From Coriaria nepalensis (taxonomy: Eukaryota; Streptophyta; Magnoliopsida; Cucurbitales; Coriariaceae): 64,000 nt of DNA. Below the pieces are notes generated by a model that was not told where the DNA came from, did not search any database, and saw only the letters and a program-made list of their open reading frames with translations. The stretch covers positions 55,064,569 through 55,128,568 of the forward strand of contig CP114481.1 of assembly GCA_027186245.1 (NCBI GenBank). Direction: 5' to 3'. How positions within the stretch are numbered: position 1 is the stretch's first letter; every line of letters begins with the position of its first letter. Positions 13,244-28,099 of this stretch are shown piece by piece. The position numbers and the translations under genes are program-made.

Positions 13244-14973
13244 TTACACCTTCGAAGCAGCATCCTTGTCCAGGAACCAAGTGAACTCGCCTTCCGGACA
13301 AACCCTTTGAACAGGCAGCAAATCGTCGACCTTTTGACTACTTCCCAGAGCAGTTTGCACTACACCGGCTTTACCAGAACCAGCCACGACAAGTGCGATA
13401 TAAGCCGATGAATTGATTACAGGGAAGGTGAAAGTTATTCTCTCTGGTGGTGGTTTTGGAGAATCCTTAATGAAGGTGACCCACTTCTCATTCTCTTCTA
13501 CAAGAGGGTGGCCAGGGAAAAGAGAGGCCACGTGGCCATCTGGGCCCATGCCGAGGAGCATGAGGTCGAATTTCGGGAAGCCAGTCGATTTTGATTGGTC
13601 AATGATTCCTTTCCTGACTAAATGTTTGAGACATGTTTCGTAGTCCTCTGCTGCACCCTCTGCTGAGAGTGCATCGTTTATGGCGTAGACATTTCCGGGA
13701 AGGATCGGTACCTAACAAAAGAGATAGTGGGATTATGTTCCATTTGGTCTTTAATCATATAACTTTGGAAGATGGACAGTAGCTGAGCGACTTCAGAAAA
13801 AAAGGAGCTAATTAGAATCTCTCTCTTTTCGTTAGTGGACATCTAAAAGCATATGATTCTTTCGAAGAGCTAGTATCTCTTTTTTCTAGCAACATCCAAT
13901 CGGGTTTTCTAGTAGTATCTCTTTTTCTACTACCTCTTTTTTCCTGCCATTATATCTTACCAAATCACAAAGTTATTTAAGCTCCACAAAAATTGCATCA
14001 AGAAAAGGAATCATTGTCTCAGCATTAAGAATGCAATTCAAACTTTTGAACGTTCTATATCTAGTCAGATGCTAAATTAAAAAAAAAAAAAAAACCATCA
14101 TAATACCTTAGAGAGAAAACCATCATAAGCCAGTTTATAGTTACTGTCGTCATGATCCTTAGGTACAACTCTTTCATCAACCCAAAATACATGCCATTTC
14201 GACCAATCCACTGAATCAATGTAAGGTTGATCCACCAATTTCCTGAAGATAATTCCCACGTCCAATAGTTACAAAAAGAGAAAGAAAACTCTTCCACTTA
14301 TCACAAACATCAATGAACACAATATTTGCTCATTCCTCAAACAAATCCACTTTTCATTTCATAGCGTTACCCTGTGTTTGCTAGCTAAGACTTTTTAGTA
14401 ACATTACTATCGTCAATTCAGAAACATCATAGGCATAGATTTGACAATCAACAGTTCTACAGTAAAAAGAAAAAAAAACAAATATTTGCATAAATGTCAG
14501 CAGAACATTTCTAAATCTAAAATTTCCTCGTCAATTCCACACTTTCTCTTTGACCAAACACAAAAGAAAACCCACAGGAAATTTTTTTAAAAATAACCAG
14601 ACTGATCAGAAGCTTCTCACCTCAGAGACTTGATCAGAGACCCACCAGACAAAACCACAGTAAAAGACCCTCTCTCTTTAGCGAACTTATCAGACAATTC
14701 AGCAGTGTATTTCGCTAACGAAACAGCCAATTCTTCCTCCGTATCAAACACCTTGCTATCTGTCTTCGTCGTCGCCGTCGCCGCCATAGCTATAACGCTC
14801 AAACTACGCCGATGCGAGTCAACTCCAGAAACCCCAATCAGCCTGCTGGAGAAAGCACGCGATCTAGGTACGACAGAAGGGGAGATTAGCGGAACGGAAA
14901 GCCTGTTCAAGCTTCGAACTGTAGAGGAGAGAGTGCGTGGAGAAGTTGGAAGAGACAGAGAATAGGTGCCCAT
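13244..14973 (-). CDS. PGL3: 6-phosphogluconolactonase, plastid type
   Basis: Second enzyme of the oxidative pentose phosphate pathway; it hydrolyses 6-phosphogluconolactone to 6-phosphogluconate. Three minus-strand exons join in phase (14973-14621, 14242-14107, 13711-13244) to give 318 aa. Residues 1 to about 62 are rich in Ser, Arg and Leu with few acids, a typical chloroplast transit peptide, followed by MAATATTKTDSKVF at the start of the enzyme. Catalytic-domain landmarks are VVLSGGSLIKSLR (phosphate-binding loop), WHVFWVDERVVP and MLLGMGPDGHVASLFPGHP. Length and transit peptide match Arabidopsis PGL3. An upstream frame with more residues lacks a better start; ATG at 14973 gives the best transit peptide. 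It is divergently arranged with the ubiquitin-L40 gene, with only 452 bases between the two start codons. Confidence 0.95.
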
Positions 14974-16640
<1,667 letters not shown>

Positions 16641-17282
16641 ACTGCCGGTAGTGGACTCTCCGAGCACACACCATTTTGTCGACTTTTCTTTTGGAGGCTT
16701 TTTTTAACGCAATATATTTTCTTTCAGACTTTCTATGGAATCTAAACAAACATGTAGGGCTCTACTTTTCCAATGGATTACTTTTTGATCTTACCATGTT
16801 TCAATGATCTTCCGACTTAATTTGCAGTAACATTCATTTTAGTCTTTCGTTTTCATCGAATTTTAGTCTATTATGGAACGACATATCGCTCGGAATTCAG
16901 ATTACTATGCATTATAATTGGACGACATTGCTGAATTTATATCATCACCTCAGTATGATAAAATCGCACCCCTTAATATTACTTATACGTTGGTTATTTG
17001 GTTGCCGATAAAATGTATGAAAAATCAATTATCATGAATTTAGATTTACTTTATAATACTTTATTGTAAAAAGGATTTCATAGATAAACCCATACAAATG
17101 AAACCACTAAAACTAACGGCAACTATATGTTAATGTACTCTACACATCATCACAGAATGCAAGGCTAAGACACAACTTTACCAAAAACAATGCAGTCACT
17201 TAAAGCTTATCAAATCAACTCTCAACTCTTAAAGCAGCCATGTAAGTACTCTCCCACATGGCGGCATTTAGAGTTCTCTTCT
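16641..17282. other. Convergent intergenic region, L40 to HD-Zip
   Basis: Contains two facing 3' UTRs and AT-rich DNA. Nothing else is seen. Confidence 0.5.
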
Positions 17283-18111
17283 TCAAGCCCAGAAATCAAA
17301 CCAGTACTGCGAGCTGCTGCTACTACTACTCGACGACAGATCAAATAGACCACCCAAAGAGTCAAAACTGTAGCATTTCTTATCACGATTTGCATCTTCA
17401 CACGAACTCTCATTCACAACTGCCTGAATCCCTTTTTCCTCTTCAATATCATTATTGTACATCATGATATCATCTTCTTGTGGACCATTGATGAATTCGA
17501 GCTCATAATCCGGTTGCTTGAACAACACTCCTCCTCCCCCCCTCTCTTCTAACTCTAAGCTACTACTACTAATAATTGGCTTCATGTCTGTTTCATTACT
17601 ATATGAACTCCCTCCATGTCTACTATTCTCCCCTTCCATAACTCCTTCCTTTTCTTTATCCCCGTCATGGGTCTTTTCTATCAGCTCACTCAGCCTCTGC
17701 AACTGAAAAAAGCAAAACACGATCAGGACATATCTACATATAATACAATGAAACAGAAGTTATGTTATATAAGGGTAGATGTACCTGAATGAGCAAGGAT
17801 TGCTTCTCTTCCTGCAAGGACTCAAGTCTAGTGACTAAACCATCATAACTTGCTCTGAGAGTAATGAAATCCTTCTCTATCTGCTTAGACTTCCATCTTG
17901 CTCTTCTGTTTTGAAACCATATAGCCACCTGACGAGGTTGAAGGCCAAGCTCTCTTGCCACCTCCGCTTTCTTTGTCGGCTCGATCTGTGTCTGCGTTTC
18001 GAAAACTGTTTCCAGGGACCGAATCTGTTCGTCGCTGAACCTCCTCTTGTTCCTCCCACCCTTCCCTTTCTTCTTCTTCGGTATGTTTGAAATCTCCTCA
18101 CTTTTCTCCAT
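17283..18111 (-). CDS. HD-Zip class I transcription factor, HB7/HB12 type
   Basis: Homeodomain-leucine zipper protein that binds pseudopalindromic AATNATT sites as a dimer; the HB7/HB12 branch responds to abscisic acid and drought. Two minus-strand exons join in phase (18111-17785, 17702-17283) to give 248 aa. After a lysine-rich N-terminus, the homeodomain spans about residues 20-78 with [12 protein letters not shown] and the recognition helix [17 protein letters not shown]. The leucine zipper follows at about 79-118 and is split by the intron, as EEKQSLLIQ then LQRLSELIE. The C-terminal half is acidic and ends in a serine run plus the aromatic tail QYWFDFWA, a common activation motif in this class. 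Two ACGTGT words (19351, 19402), similar to ABA-response elements, lie about 1.2-1.3 kb upstream. Choice between HB7 and HB12 is not possible here. Confidence 0.92.
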
Positions 18112-21100
18112 AATTGAAAAAACAAAAACACAAACTACTCTAGCCCACTTAGCAAAATATCATGAGATTCTGTTTTTTTCTTTGTTATGATTGACATGTT
18201 CCAAAACCAAGGGAGGTAAATGTGATATATACTGTCTGGTTCAGTACCTGTAAAGCTTTCTACTTTTAACTTAGTTCGTGTACTCAACTCAACGATAGTA
18301 CTACACGGAATAAATATTAATTATGAAATGTACAACTTTTTTTTTTTTTTTTTTGCAATATGAAATGTATAACTTTGAGTGGTCGATTTGATACTATATT
18401 AGATGCATGCCATGTGTCACAAATATCATTTATGATCTATGATTTGAAGGTTTAATGTCTGGCCAATGATAACTTAACAGGTAAGACTCCTTTGCCAAGT
18501 AAGAGAAAACGACGACTCAAATCTTCATTTTATTTTCCAAATTGCCTCTTTACTATTTGCAGAGGATAAGTACTAGCTAGTCAAATAGCAGGTGATGGTG
18601 ATGAAGATGAAGACGATGAAGATCAAAAGTGGGAGTTAGCCTAATACAAACAAAAACTTCTCTCAAGTGGTCTAAACGCTCTTGTGAAGTGAAGACTGAT
18701 GAAAGTTTCAAGCTTTTATCTCTCTCTTTTTTGGAGAAGAAAGACAGCTGATCGGATAAGTGGGCCTCCATTTTTATAGACCTTGGACAAAAAATCCCAT
18801 CGCCATTGCCTCGGCCCAGCTTTCTTGTACTCTTTCGGCTCCAGTCATTTTCAATGAAGAATTTCCTGGCCTTGCTTTTCACTAAACCAAGTTCTCACAA
18901 ATTTATTTTTTTTTCCCTTTCTTCACATTTACATACACAAAACGCGTGGTAGAAGGTAGAAGGTAGAAGGGAAAAGGTGGTGCTTTCCTTGTTCAACATC
19001 TCGTTATCGCAGTGGGTGATGTGTCGTTCCGGATCGAATATTAGGTGTCGATTAATGGGCTCGATTGCAAAAAAATTGTAAGAAATAACGTCCACTCTTA
19101 AGCTTAAAATTGTCATCTTTTGAAAAAGATACAACATACATTTTCTTTCAGATTTTAGAGACCACAAAAATTATATCGTACAAACAACAATGCATCTTTA
19201 CAGTGATCGGGAATTTCTGGAGAGTTTGAAAGAAGAAAACTTGTAGAATTGGGAAATGTGGTTTTTTGTTTCTTCCCCTTTTTATGATTAAGAATTTCTG
19301 GACAAAAAGCAAAAGCCAACTACTGCCTCGAAAACCCAGCAAATTGGGCTACGTGTGAGAAAGATAGCTGCCTTCTTAGGCGGAATTCATTTTAAGAGAC
19401 GACGTGTAGTTTAAGTTTTTTTTTTTTTTTTGGCCAACATGTTAAGTTGAATACGACAATAATAAAAGTTAGGTGCACTTAAATTATCATAATAAGCAAT
19501 GTTAAAAATTTATATAAAAATAAAAAAAAATAAAAAAAAATAAGAACTCTAATACTCTATTTTAGCATAATACTTATAAGCAATTATAAGTGATTTACTA
19601 CTTTATCAATAGAGTATGGTAGGAAATTGAAAATCATAAGTGACCTAATTTTATTTATAAGCTCAATTAGGTGGCATATTATAGATGATACTAGTTTTTA
19701 TATCCATACTTTGCATGATATTATTTAAAAATATAATTATGTTATTTTTTTTTAATTGTAAATTAAATAATATTTGTTGATTGAAGTAGTAGTTATTTGT
19801 TTGAGTTTTAAATTATCAAATAATTTGATAATATTATAAAGAGATTCCATTATTTATTTATAAATAAGTTGAGATATTTCTTATTAGTAATAAAAATAAT
19901 AATAAAAATAATAATAAAAATAATAATAAATAAATAAAAATGACCTAATTTATATTTATTTTAAAAATATTCATCAAATAATGATATTTTAAAAAGAAAT
20001 AAGAAGATTATTCTTTTCATTTTGCCAAAAAAAAAAAAAAAAAAAGATATGATGTCAAGTTTATTACAAGGAAAATGTTATGGTACAAGTAGATGTCGGT
20101 TTAGAATCATGTCTTCCCTTCTTTATCATCTTTCCAAGTATAGTTAGTAGTTGTTACCCGCAAGCCCAATGGGCCATGTTGAAAAAAGAAAAGAAAAGAA
20201 AAGAATCAGACTGTCACCATGTTAAAGACCACACCTTAGATCATCATCCTTCACACCAGCCATCATTTTGAATAGGAATATAATTGATAGCAGATTTGAC
20301 CAGCTCTCAGCTCAGGGACTGAACTGTTCGTCAGCTCCACTTTCTATCTTTTAGCTTGAACATCTAAAGTATCACACGCCATCTCAGGATCAATCTCCCC
20401 TCTAGCACTAATCTAAAAAAGCCAAAGGCTCATAATTATTAACATGAATCCATTTATAAAGTCAGATGTTAATTGATGCCTATTTCCCAACCTTCCAAAC
20501 AAGATCCTTTTTTACGTAGAATTTTGTTCCTCATGAAGAGTTCCGTAATTCACAATCTTAAGATCTACTCGACAATAAATTATAGTCGGGTGATGGTCGG
20601 CCAACCCCGCTTTTATACTATAATTAGTTTTTTAGAGAGATAAAAAGAAGAGTATAAAATATATTAATAATTTTCTTATGAATTTTGCATTACATTTTAC
20701 TGTTTTGTTATTGAATTTTTTATACCTGATTTAAGTTGGGCGGCTCCCGAGAACTTTCCATTGCTCAACACTCTTACTACTTCTTGATTCGTGATAGTGT
20801 CAGCAACTCACAGTCTGATATGACAGAAGTCTATTTTCCACTCACATGCCTCCCTGGATGGTACGATGCCGCCCCAATTTGATATTTTCTAATAATTAAA
20901 CTGAATTATAAAATATTTAACTCAATTTCAACATCTTTTTAAGACTTATCATCTTATCTAATTTTTAATAAGCGAACCGAGGTAATCTCAACCTTACCAA
21001 CCTCAACTTTAGTCACTATCTTCTCATACTCTATTTCTATTATTACTACTGACGATGTCCCGCCTCGGTCTCAAAAGTTCATTCTCCGATTCCATAGAAA

Positions 21101-21412
21101 GCAAAGAAGTTCTTTCGCACCCAATCATGAATCATCTATCTCCTTATTTCTTCCGCGTCAACTTTTTCGGTATTTACGGTTTGACCCCTCCAAAACCCTA
21201 AATTTACCACACCCCTCTGAACCTCCTTCACGCCTTCTCTCCTTCAGGTTCACATACCATTTAAATCCATTGTACACTCTCAGAGTCTCTGTTGCGAGCT
21301 CATTTCATTCCGGAGGCTTCTTTCGCGTTCCCACTAAAAGCTAGGGTCCCTGTTGTTTATAAAGTGAAAAAAGGAGCTAGAGAGTCTGAGAACTTTTAGG
21401 GATTCCGATTCG
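18112..21412. other. 3.3 kb AT-rich intergenic region (divergent promoters)
   Basis: No gene is supported. It holds the HD-Zip promoter on the left and the coiled-coil gene's promoter on the right, including a telo-box AAACCCTAA at 21193-21201. ACGTGT words lie at 19351 and 19402. An (AAT)n-like microsatellite is near 19886-19940. The minus-strand frames at 18577-19342 show no family features. Confidence 0.45.
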
Positions 21413-24400
21413 ATGGAGGCCACCGCCACTTCCCGTGGCGGTTCTTTGTCGATGCAAGCACCGCAGCAGTCACGGAAAGAGTGGCGTGCTGTTTCAGAGC
21501 ATTCGGTTAGAAACACAGGAGATGAGGTAGTTATTCACTGAGAAATTGAAATTTAGGGCATGGATTTGCATAGATTCCGGTGAAAATATGGGGAAATCAA
21601 TTTGGTCCATAATTAATCCCCATTCTAACCCCTGGATGTAAAAAGATTGAATAGGATTATCTTTCACTCAAAATTTTGGCATACATTGGATGGGTTTTGT
21701 GGTTTTCATGCTATGGTGGAGACCTGGGGTTTATTTCACTCTTTTCAAGTTTTGTTTCGCTTTTTCTTTTTGTATTTGTCTAAATATTGACTTTCATCGC
21801 TTCCATAGCTATACACTTGGAACTTATGTTGGCGTTAACTGTTGTGGATTTCTGATACACAGGATTTGGAACGATCAAAGCTAGGCCAATCTGATGAGAG
21901 AACTATATATGAGGTAAGGTTTCTGATACAAGAAGTTGCTTGTGATTTCAAGGTCATATTGGAAATAAATTTTCTGTTTATCAAGGTGCAGCAGGGAAGA
22001 GAGCCACTTGATGTGGATTTCCCTTCTTTATCGATTGATGGGAATCTGGACTATGACATATTGCAGCAGCGGCTGCATGATGTGGCTAGGCAAAGAGCAG
22101 AACTTCAACAGCTGGAGACTGAGCTCAGAGCGCAAATTATTGCAAGATCCGAGATAATGCAAATGCAAAACAACTTTGACGCTCAAATCAAAGAACATAC
22201 AAATGCCACCGTCAATTTGCAGGTTTGATTCTGAAGTAGATTCCAGGGGCAAAGGGGAGAGTTGATTATCGGCTGTCTCATCAAGAAATGGCCTTTGGTT
22301 TTTCTTATAGTCTAACTATGGATGGAACTTGTTTCCGATCCCAGATTTTATCTATGGTGTTATAAACAAGAGGATATTTCCAATTTTGCTTCTGAAATTG
22401 ACGTTCAGAACTAACAAAAAATTTTATTTCATTTAATCTGCTGATTGATCATGACATTTTGTATCTAGAGTATTTGCCTGAAGTAGGTTACATTGTGGTT
22501 CGAAAGACATTACATTCTTGATGAAGCCTATTTAATTATGCAGGATAAACTCCGTGAAATGGAACAGACCATTCATGAGTTGGAAAGGAAACTTGAAGAT
22601 AAAGATAGAGAGCTACATGCAGTTGAATTAGACAATCAAGCGGTCCGTAGACTGCTCGAGCTTGATACATAGGCCTTACTTGGGACTTATTTGGGGAATT
22701 GGTGATTTAGTTATTAGCTGTCCTTATATTTCTTTTACAGGCATGGGCGAAAGAGGATCTTCTTAGGGAGCAAGGTAAAGAGCTTGCAACATACAGGTAT
22801 GCATTTTGTGAAAAAGATCTGTACTTATTGTGATTTTCTTATTGCTTACAAATGCTTCAAACATGCATATATGTTTGATGAATGCCCTTGACTTCCTTGA
22901 GTTTTGTATATTGTGTGACTTTTGGTTTATTGCCTAAACTACTCTTTCTAATTACATTGCATTTATATGGGAGTCTTTATGCAGAAGAGAGCGCGAACAT
23001 TCTGAAGCTGAAAGGTCCCAACATATAAAACAAATACATGAACTTCAAGAACATTTTCAAGATAAAGAGAGGCAACTGGCTGAATTGCAAGAACAGGTTT
23101 TATGCATTTACATTAACCTTGGTTTTACTATTTTCTATTGATTGCAAGATACAAACCAAGTTTTCAAAATACATACATACATACAATTAATAAAAAGTGC
23201 ATTTAAGGTTTGGGATATATGTTTCTGTTATTCAACCATCTTAATCAATTATAATACAATTTTACAATTTCAAAATATGAGCCTAGCATTCGCGGACATG
23301 TAACTGGATACTTGGCCTACCATGTATTTTACAATTCAGCATCGGGTTGCTCAAGAAACTATCATCTACAAAGATGAACAATTGAGGGAGGCCCAAGGTT
23401 GGATTGCTCGTGTCCAGGAGATTGATATCTTGCAATCTACTTCATTACAAGCTGAGCTACGAGAACGGACTGAACAATATAACCAGCTGTGGCTTACCTA
23501 TCAGCGACAGGTGCGTTTTGTTTGAAATATTTCTATGCAATTACTCAATTTTTGTTTTAACGTGTGCATATGTGTGAGGGCGTGGAAGATTTTTTATTTT
23601 TATTTGAAAACTTTATTTGTTTCAAACAGTATCTTTGAGTAGAAAGTGGGAAACTCAGTATGGCTCATAAGTTTCCCCTTTTTTGGAGGTTCAACCAGTG
23701 TGAAATTTGATTTAAAGCATTTTCTTCCATTATCCCTTCTGTATTTATTTTTTCTTTACTATAATAATTATTATTAATTTTTGTTAACAGTTTATCTCCT
23801 GCCTCTTCTCATACTTTTTTACCTATGATATTTTGTAGAATTCTGTTTCTTCTTTGTTAATTTATGTACTTACTGCTGTGGATTCATGTTGCCAGTTTGC
23901 AGATATTGAGAGACTTCATATGCATACAATGCAACAGCTTCAACTTGAGCTGGCGGATGCTAGGGAAAGGAGTGGAGCTTATAATGATGAGTCACGAAGG
24001 TCCCAAACAAGCTCTAATGACATATCCCAATATGGGCAGAAGAATGGAAGTCAACAAGCCCTTAATGGATCAGTCACTTCAAGTGCAATTACTGGCATAC
24101 TCTCAAATGGTACATCTGAGGTTCAATCTTTTGCTTCTTCAGGCAATGCGCTGAGCCAGGTACAGTGGTGATTAGATGCTTATTTTGAAACATTTTTCAA
24201 AGCGTGGATTTTGTTCTGAAAAATCAGTTTGAGACTTAGATTCAGTGTGAGACCACTAGAGTATTGTTTAATCAAATTCTGAGATCATTATTAGATATCT
24301 AATTCTAATTTTGTTCATTATTAGAGTGACCATGTTGCTGGTGTGCCAGTTGCTCCTCCATCTCTACTCGGGATGCCTACCTACCTTCCACCTGGGCCGG

Positions 24401-26262
24401 TGACTGCTTTGCATCCATTTGTGATGCATCAGCAAGGGGTGCCTCATTCTGTGCCATCACATTTTCCTCAATCTCATGTTGGACATTTTCAGTCTGTACC
24501 AGCAATATCCTCTATCCAGCAATGGGAGGTGCAACAGGTACGGATATAATTTACATTTCATCTCCTTTATAGTTTAGGATTACCATGGTAATTAACACAC
24601 AAACATGAATTCGTGTTCTCAAGGCTGTATCAGAGGCTACACAAATATCTTCACAGAATGATCTTCAACCTTCCCAAAATGATCAGAACCAAATAAAACC
24701 AGATGTGAAGCATAACTATGAGATGTCTGGTAATGGGAAATCTCTTCATCCAGATTATTTAAATTCTCATGTCTGCCAAAGGACAGAGCCTGATTCAGTG
24801 ATTCCATCTTCTGCCACAGAAACACAGGTTTATATATGTTATTTTTCACTATTGTGAGTATAATTCAATTTGTTTTTCTCTGGAATCAGCGATTCTAATG
24901 GATCTGTCTCTAAATATCCTCTTTCAGGTTGAGTCAATTGATAGAGCTTTTCTGGTGAATGTACAACATGAGCAGAGCCTACAACAGATTTCCTCCCGGT
25001 TTCATGATTCATTACGAATGGGTCCTGTGCAACAGAATATTGAAACTAAGGTTAATTGAAAAAATAGTGAATAATAAAATGAAACATAAATAGATTGTAA
25101 TGAGAAACTCTTTTTCCTAATAGATTTAATTGTTGACCTAGCTTATACTATATTTCAACTGGCACAGGAACAGAATGCTGCAACTTTGATTGATCATGGA
25201 AAGAACAACCAATTTATAAATGGAGGGCAACCCAGCTCCACTATGAATGCTTCATTATCTGATGCTTCCTCCATTCCTTCGGTTCTCGGAGAAACAACAG
25301 ATAACAATGCTGCTAGTGCTGTTTTGCATGAAGCTCTTGTTTCAACTGGGCAGACAAATTCTGTGGCAGCAGGGAACACCACAGAGGTTGCCCTTCTCGA
25401 TGAAAGATCTTTATTGGCTTGCATAGTTCGCACAATTCCAGCGGGTGGTCAAATAAGAATCAGCACAACGGTAAAAATTAGAAAACTGCAATTGGAAACA
25501 CCCTTGTCACTAAGCTTATGATTATATTCAATCAACCCTTGTTATTGTTGTCTACAGCTACCCAATAGACTGGGAAAGATGCTTGCACCTTTACACTGGC
25601 ACGATTACAAGAAAAAGTATGGAAAGCTTGATGACTTTGTTGCTGGTCACCCCAATGTGAGATTCTCTGAAATTTATATCCACATCATGTCTTCTTTTAT
25701 TCATAATCATTAATGTGGATTTATAAATTTACTGGGAAAATTCTATTTGTTGTTATCTCAGTTATTCGTAATGGGGGGCGATTATATTCAGCTCAGAGAA
25801 GGAGCACAAGAGATTATATCTGCTGCAGGAGCTGCTGCAAAGGTAGCTGCAGCAGCTGCTGCTTCATCTCCTCACTCCTCATATCCTTCTTCTGTGGCTG
25901 TTACTCCAATGGCTCAAACTAATCGGCTTAAAAAGGTTCAGCAATCAAATGGTGCTACTTTTGGAGCGACTGGAGGAGGTCTCTCAAGCGTAAAGCTTTT
26001 GAGCAAATCTAATAATGATTATAGGGAGCTGAATGGCCCCAAAAGCAGGCCTTTCCCATCATCTGGGAATGGGGCCTTCCAAAGCATGGGCTCAACCAAT
26101 GGGAGGCTTACCTCCAATCTTGCTGGTGGGAAACAGCAGGGCAGGTACGGCTTTCAATTTCGCAATTTCTATATGCAATATTGCTTAGTTAGTGATAACT
26201 TCAATGACAATCTCTTTGTTTGGTGTTGCGGAAGACAAAATGGGAAGGAATTAATGTTCTGA
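21413..26262 (+). CDS. Large plant-specific coiled-coil protein (DUF7725-like), function unknown
   Basis: Fifteen exons join in phase to 816 aa: 21413-21526, 21863-21913, 21992-22222, 22544-22642, 22741-22796, 22985-23096, 23340-23510, 23896-24159, 24325-24537, 24624-24827, 24928-25050, 25168-25470, 25558-25656, 25762-26144 and 26235-26262. Residues about 50-265 form a long Glu/Gln-rich coiled coil. The middle is Ser, Gln and Pro-rich and probably disordered. A conserved-looking globular patch near residues 640-700 contains RLGKMLAPLHWHDYKKKYG and FVMGGDYIQLREGA, which reads like a small winged-helix-type domain; I associate it with the plant DUF7725 family, tentatively. An alanine run follows, and the tail is basic. 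Exon 3 begins at a CAGCAG tandem acceptor, so one residue may be alternatively included. The GC-type words are normal except the donor after 22642 (GTCCGT), which is weak. No function is known to me. Confidence 0.85.
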
Positions 26263-26818
26263 TGACGACGATGAAGACGAAAAGGTGAAGGAAGCTTTGG
26301 AGATAGAAGGAACGAATTCTCTTTATATATCCAGCTGAAATGACCAGCTCTGTTGCTACTGCTTATGAGAAATATTCCCCCTATTGGAATTTTCGGCTTC
26401 ATCTTTTCAACTTGATATTGGTTTCCTTCCTGCTTTGTTTTTTGTTTTGGTTTTTTTCTTGGGTCATGGTTTTTGTTATAGCATTGGACGCACGTTTCGT
26501 GCATTGAAATTTATGAAAGCAATCGACATTTCTTTGCATTTAAATTAATACACAAGGATCACACTCAAAATCTTCCGACTCCATATCAGAGTATACTTTT
26601 GATCATAATGTAATTTGTTTACATAGTATGCTCTATATGCTGCTTGTTCCAATCTGTTGTTATTTTGCACATTAAAGGAAAAAACAAAACATATTCAAGA
26701 GATAAAGTTAGAGGCGACGTGTCGTTTTAGTTCAAGGAACGGTGCGTTGCGGCACTGGGAAAGATAGAAAGGGCCTGAAAACAAAGAGAGGGAGGAAGAA
26801 ACAAGACAGACGGAGGAG
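26263..26818. other. Intergenic, 3' UTR to next promoter
   Basis: Contains the 3' UTR of the coiled-coil gene and a short promoter for the 73-aa gene. No other feature is seen. Confidence 0.5.
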
Positions 26819-28099
26819 ATGGGTTACGTTCTGAGAGTTAGATTGGCTTCCTTCTTCGCCGGAGCTGCCTCCGCCTCTCTTCTTGGTCTCTTCATTCTCC
26901 ATAAGGATTACCAGGTCGCCCACGAATCCATCTCTCACAAGGTTCCCCTTTTTTCTCTTTTTCGACTCACCCGTTTCTTTCTCGCTTTGCTTTCTGAATT
27001 TTTTTATTTTGTTAAATTACATCTGGTCTCTTTTATTTGTTGATTGAGCTTCTTTCTGCCTTGTTCTTTCTTGTTGTTTTATTTTCTTCGATTTTTGTAT
27101 CTTTGAAATTTTCATGACAAACGAAAATGCTGAACTACGTAGGTTACTTCTATTGGGGCTCGTAGGGTTTTTCCATTTTCTCTGTTTCAAATCTCGATTC
27201 TTTTGGTTTCCATCAATGTTTTAACTCAAAGGAGTTATTGCAACAGATTGGGGAAATTATAATACTAAGAACAACGATGAGGATCGGTATCGTACTAACC
27301 TCATTTCTCGTTTGTGCTTTAGAGTTGGACTTTGTTCTGAAAGAAAAAATAGATTGGCGATCGCTCTAAACAAAGTATTTCGGCTGGAAGAAGGCAATGC
27401 TTTCCCTTGTCAACATGTCTTTATATTCTATTCGTTCTGCTTAAAATCTCTTATTAGTTGTTTTGAGCTCTCTTGAATAGAGTGACTGGCTCTAAATTAG
27501 TTGCTTTCTTGTTGGGATGCATTATCAACCTGTTAAATCACTTATGGTAGGGAATTGGGTCATAGATTTTTGGTTTAATTAAGATTATAACCTATCCCAT
27601 GCCATTTATTTGGATTTCATTTTTGTCTTCTCTAATTTTAGCATGTGTATTATATATGTTGCTGTCCCTCTTTCTCGTACTGGACTGATATGATTCTACC
27701 TAGATAGTTTTGTCCCTCACAGATAAACCTGTGCTCGTAGATTATTCTACCCACATGCTTAATGCAACACAGGATATGGTTTAGGAGATTTATGGTTGGT
27801 GCCACTTTTTAGGCATAAACTCAATGGGTAATCATCTGAAAAGTTTGATTTTACTCGTGTGTTTTTGTCATTATAAAGTTAAGTGAACATGTTATGGAAT
27901 CTGTGGCTTTTATAAATTCTTCCCAACTCTTGGAAAATCTTCTTTTATATAGTCTATAGAATGAAAAAAATTAACTGATCCTGTTCTTGTTTCTGACCAG
28001 ATGAAAGCCCTCCATGAATCACTGGATAAACGGATTTCAGCTCTCGAAAAGTTGAAAGAGAGTGAAGCTTCTTCACAACATGTGGAAGCTACAGAGTAA
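26819..28099 (+). CDS. 73-aa single-pass membrane microprotein, function unknown
   Basis: Two exons, 26819-26941 and 28001-28099, join in phase 0 across a 1,059-base intron. The product starts MGYVLRVRLASFFAGAASAS and continues into a hydrophobic helix (about residues 10-28), then a soluble part with MKALHESLDKRISALEKLKE, a predicted amphipathic or coiled-coil helix, and a charged end EATE. This layout, an N-terminal signal-anchor plus a short coiled coil, is common in small organelle or ER membrane proteins of plants. The splice sites are good and both exons are clearly coding in character. I do not recognise a characterised family. Confidence 0.75.

Noticed and set aside
20570..20760. Possible MITE near 20.6 kb
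   Set aside because: Short A/T palindromes only; no convincing terminal inverted repeats or target-site duplication.
22480..22680. Stop codon TAG shortly after exon 4 as a truncation of the coiled-coil protein
   Set aside because: A donor after 22642 joins in phase to 22741 and restores a continuous coiled coil, so the stop is intronic.
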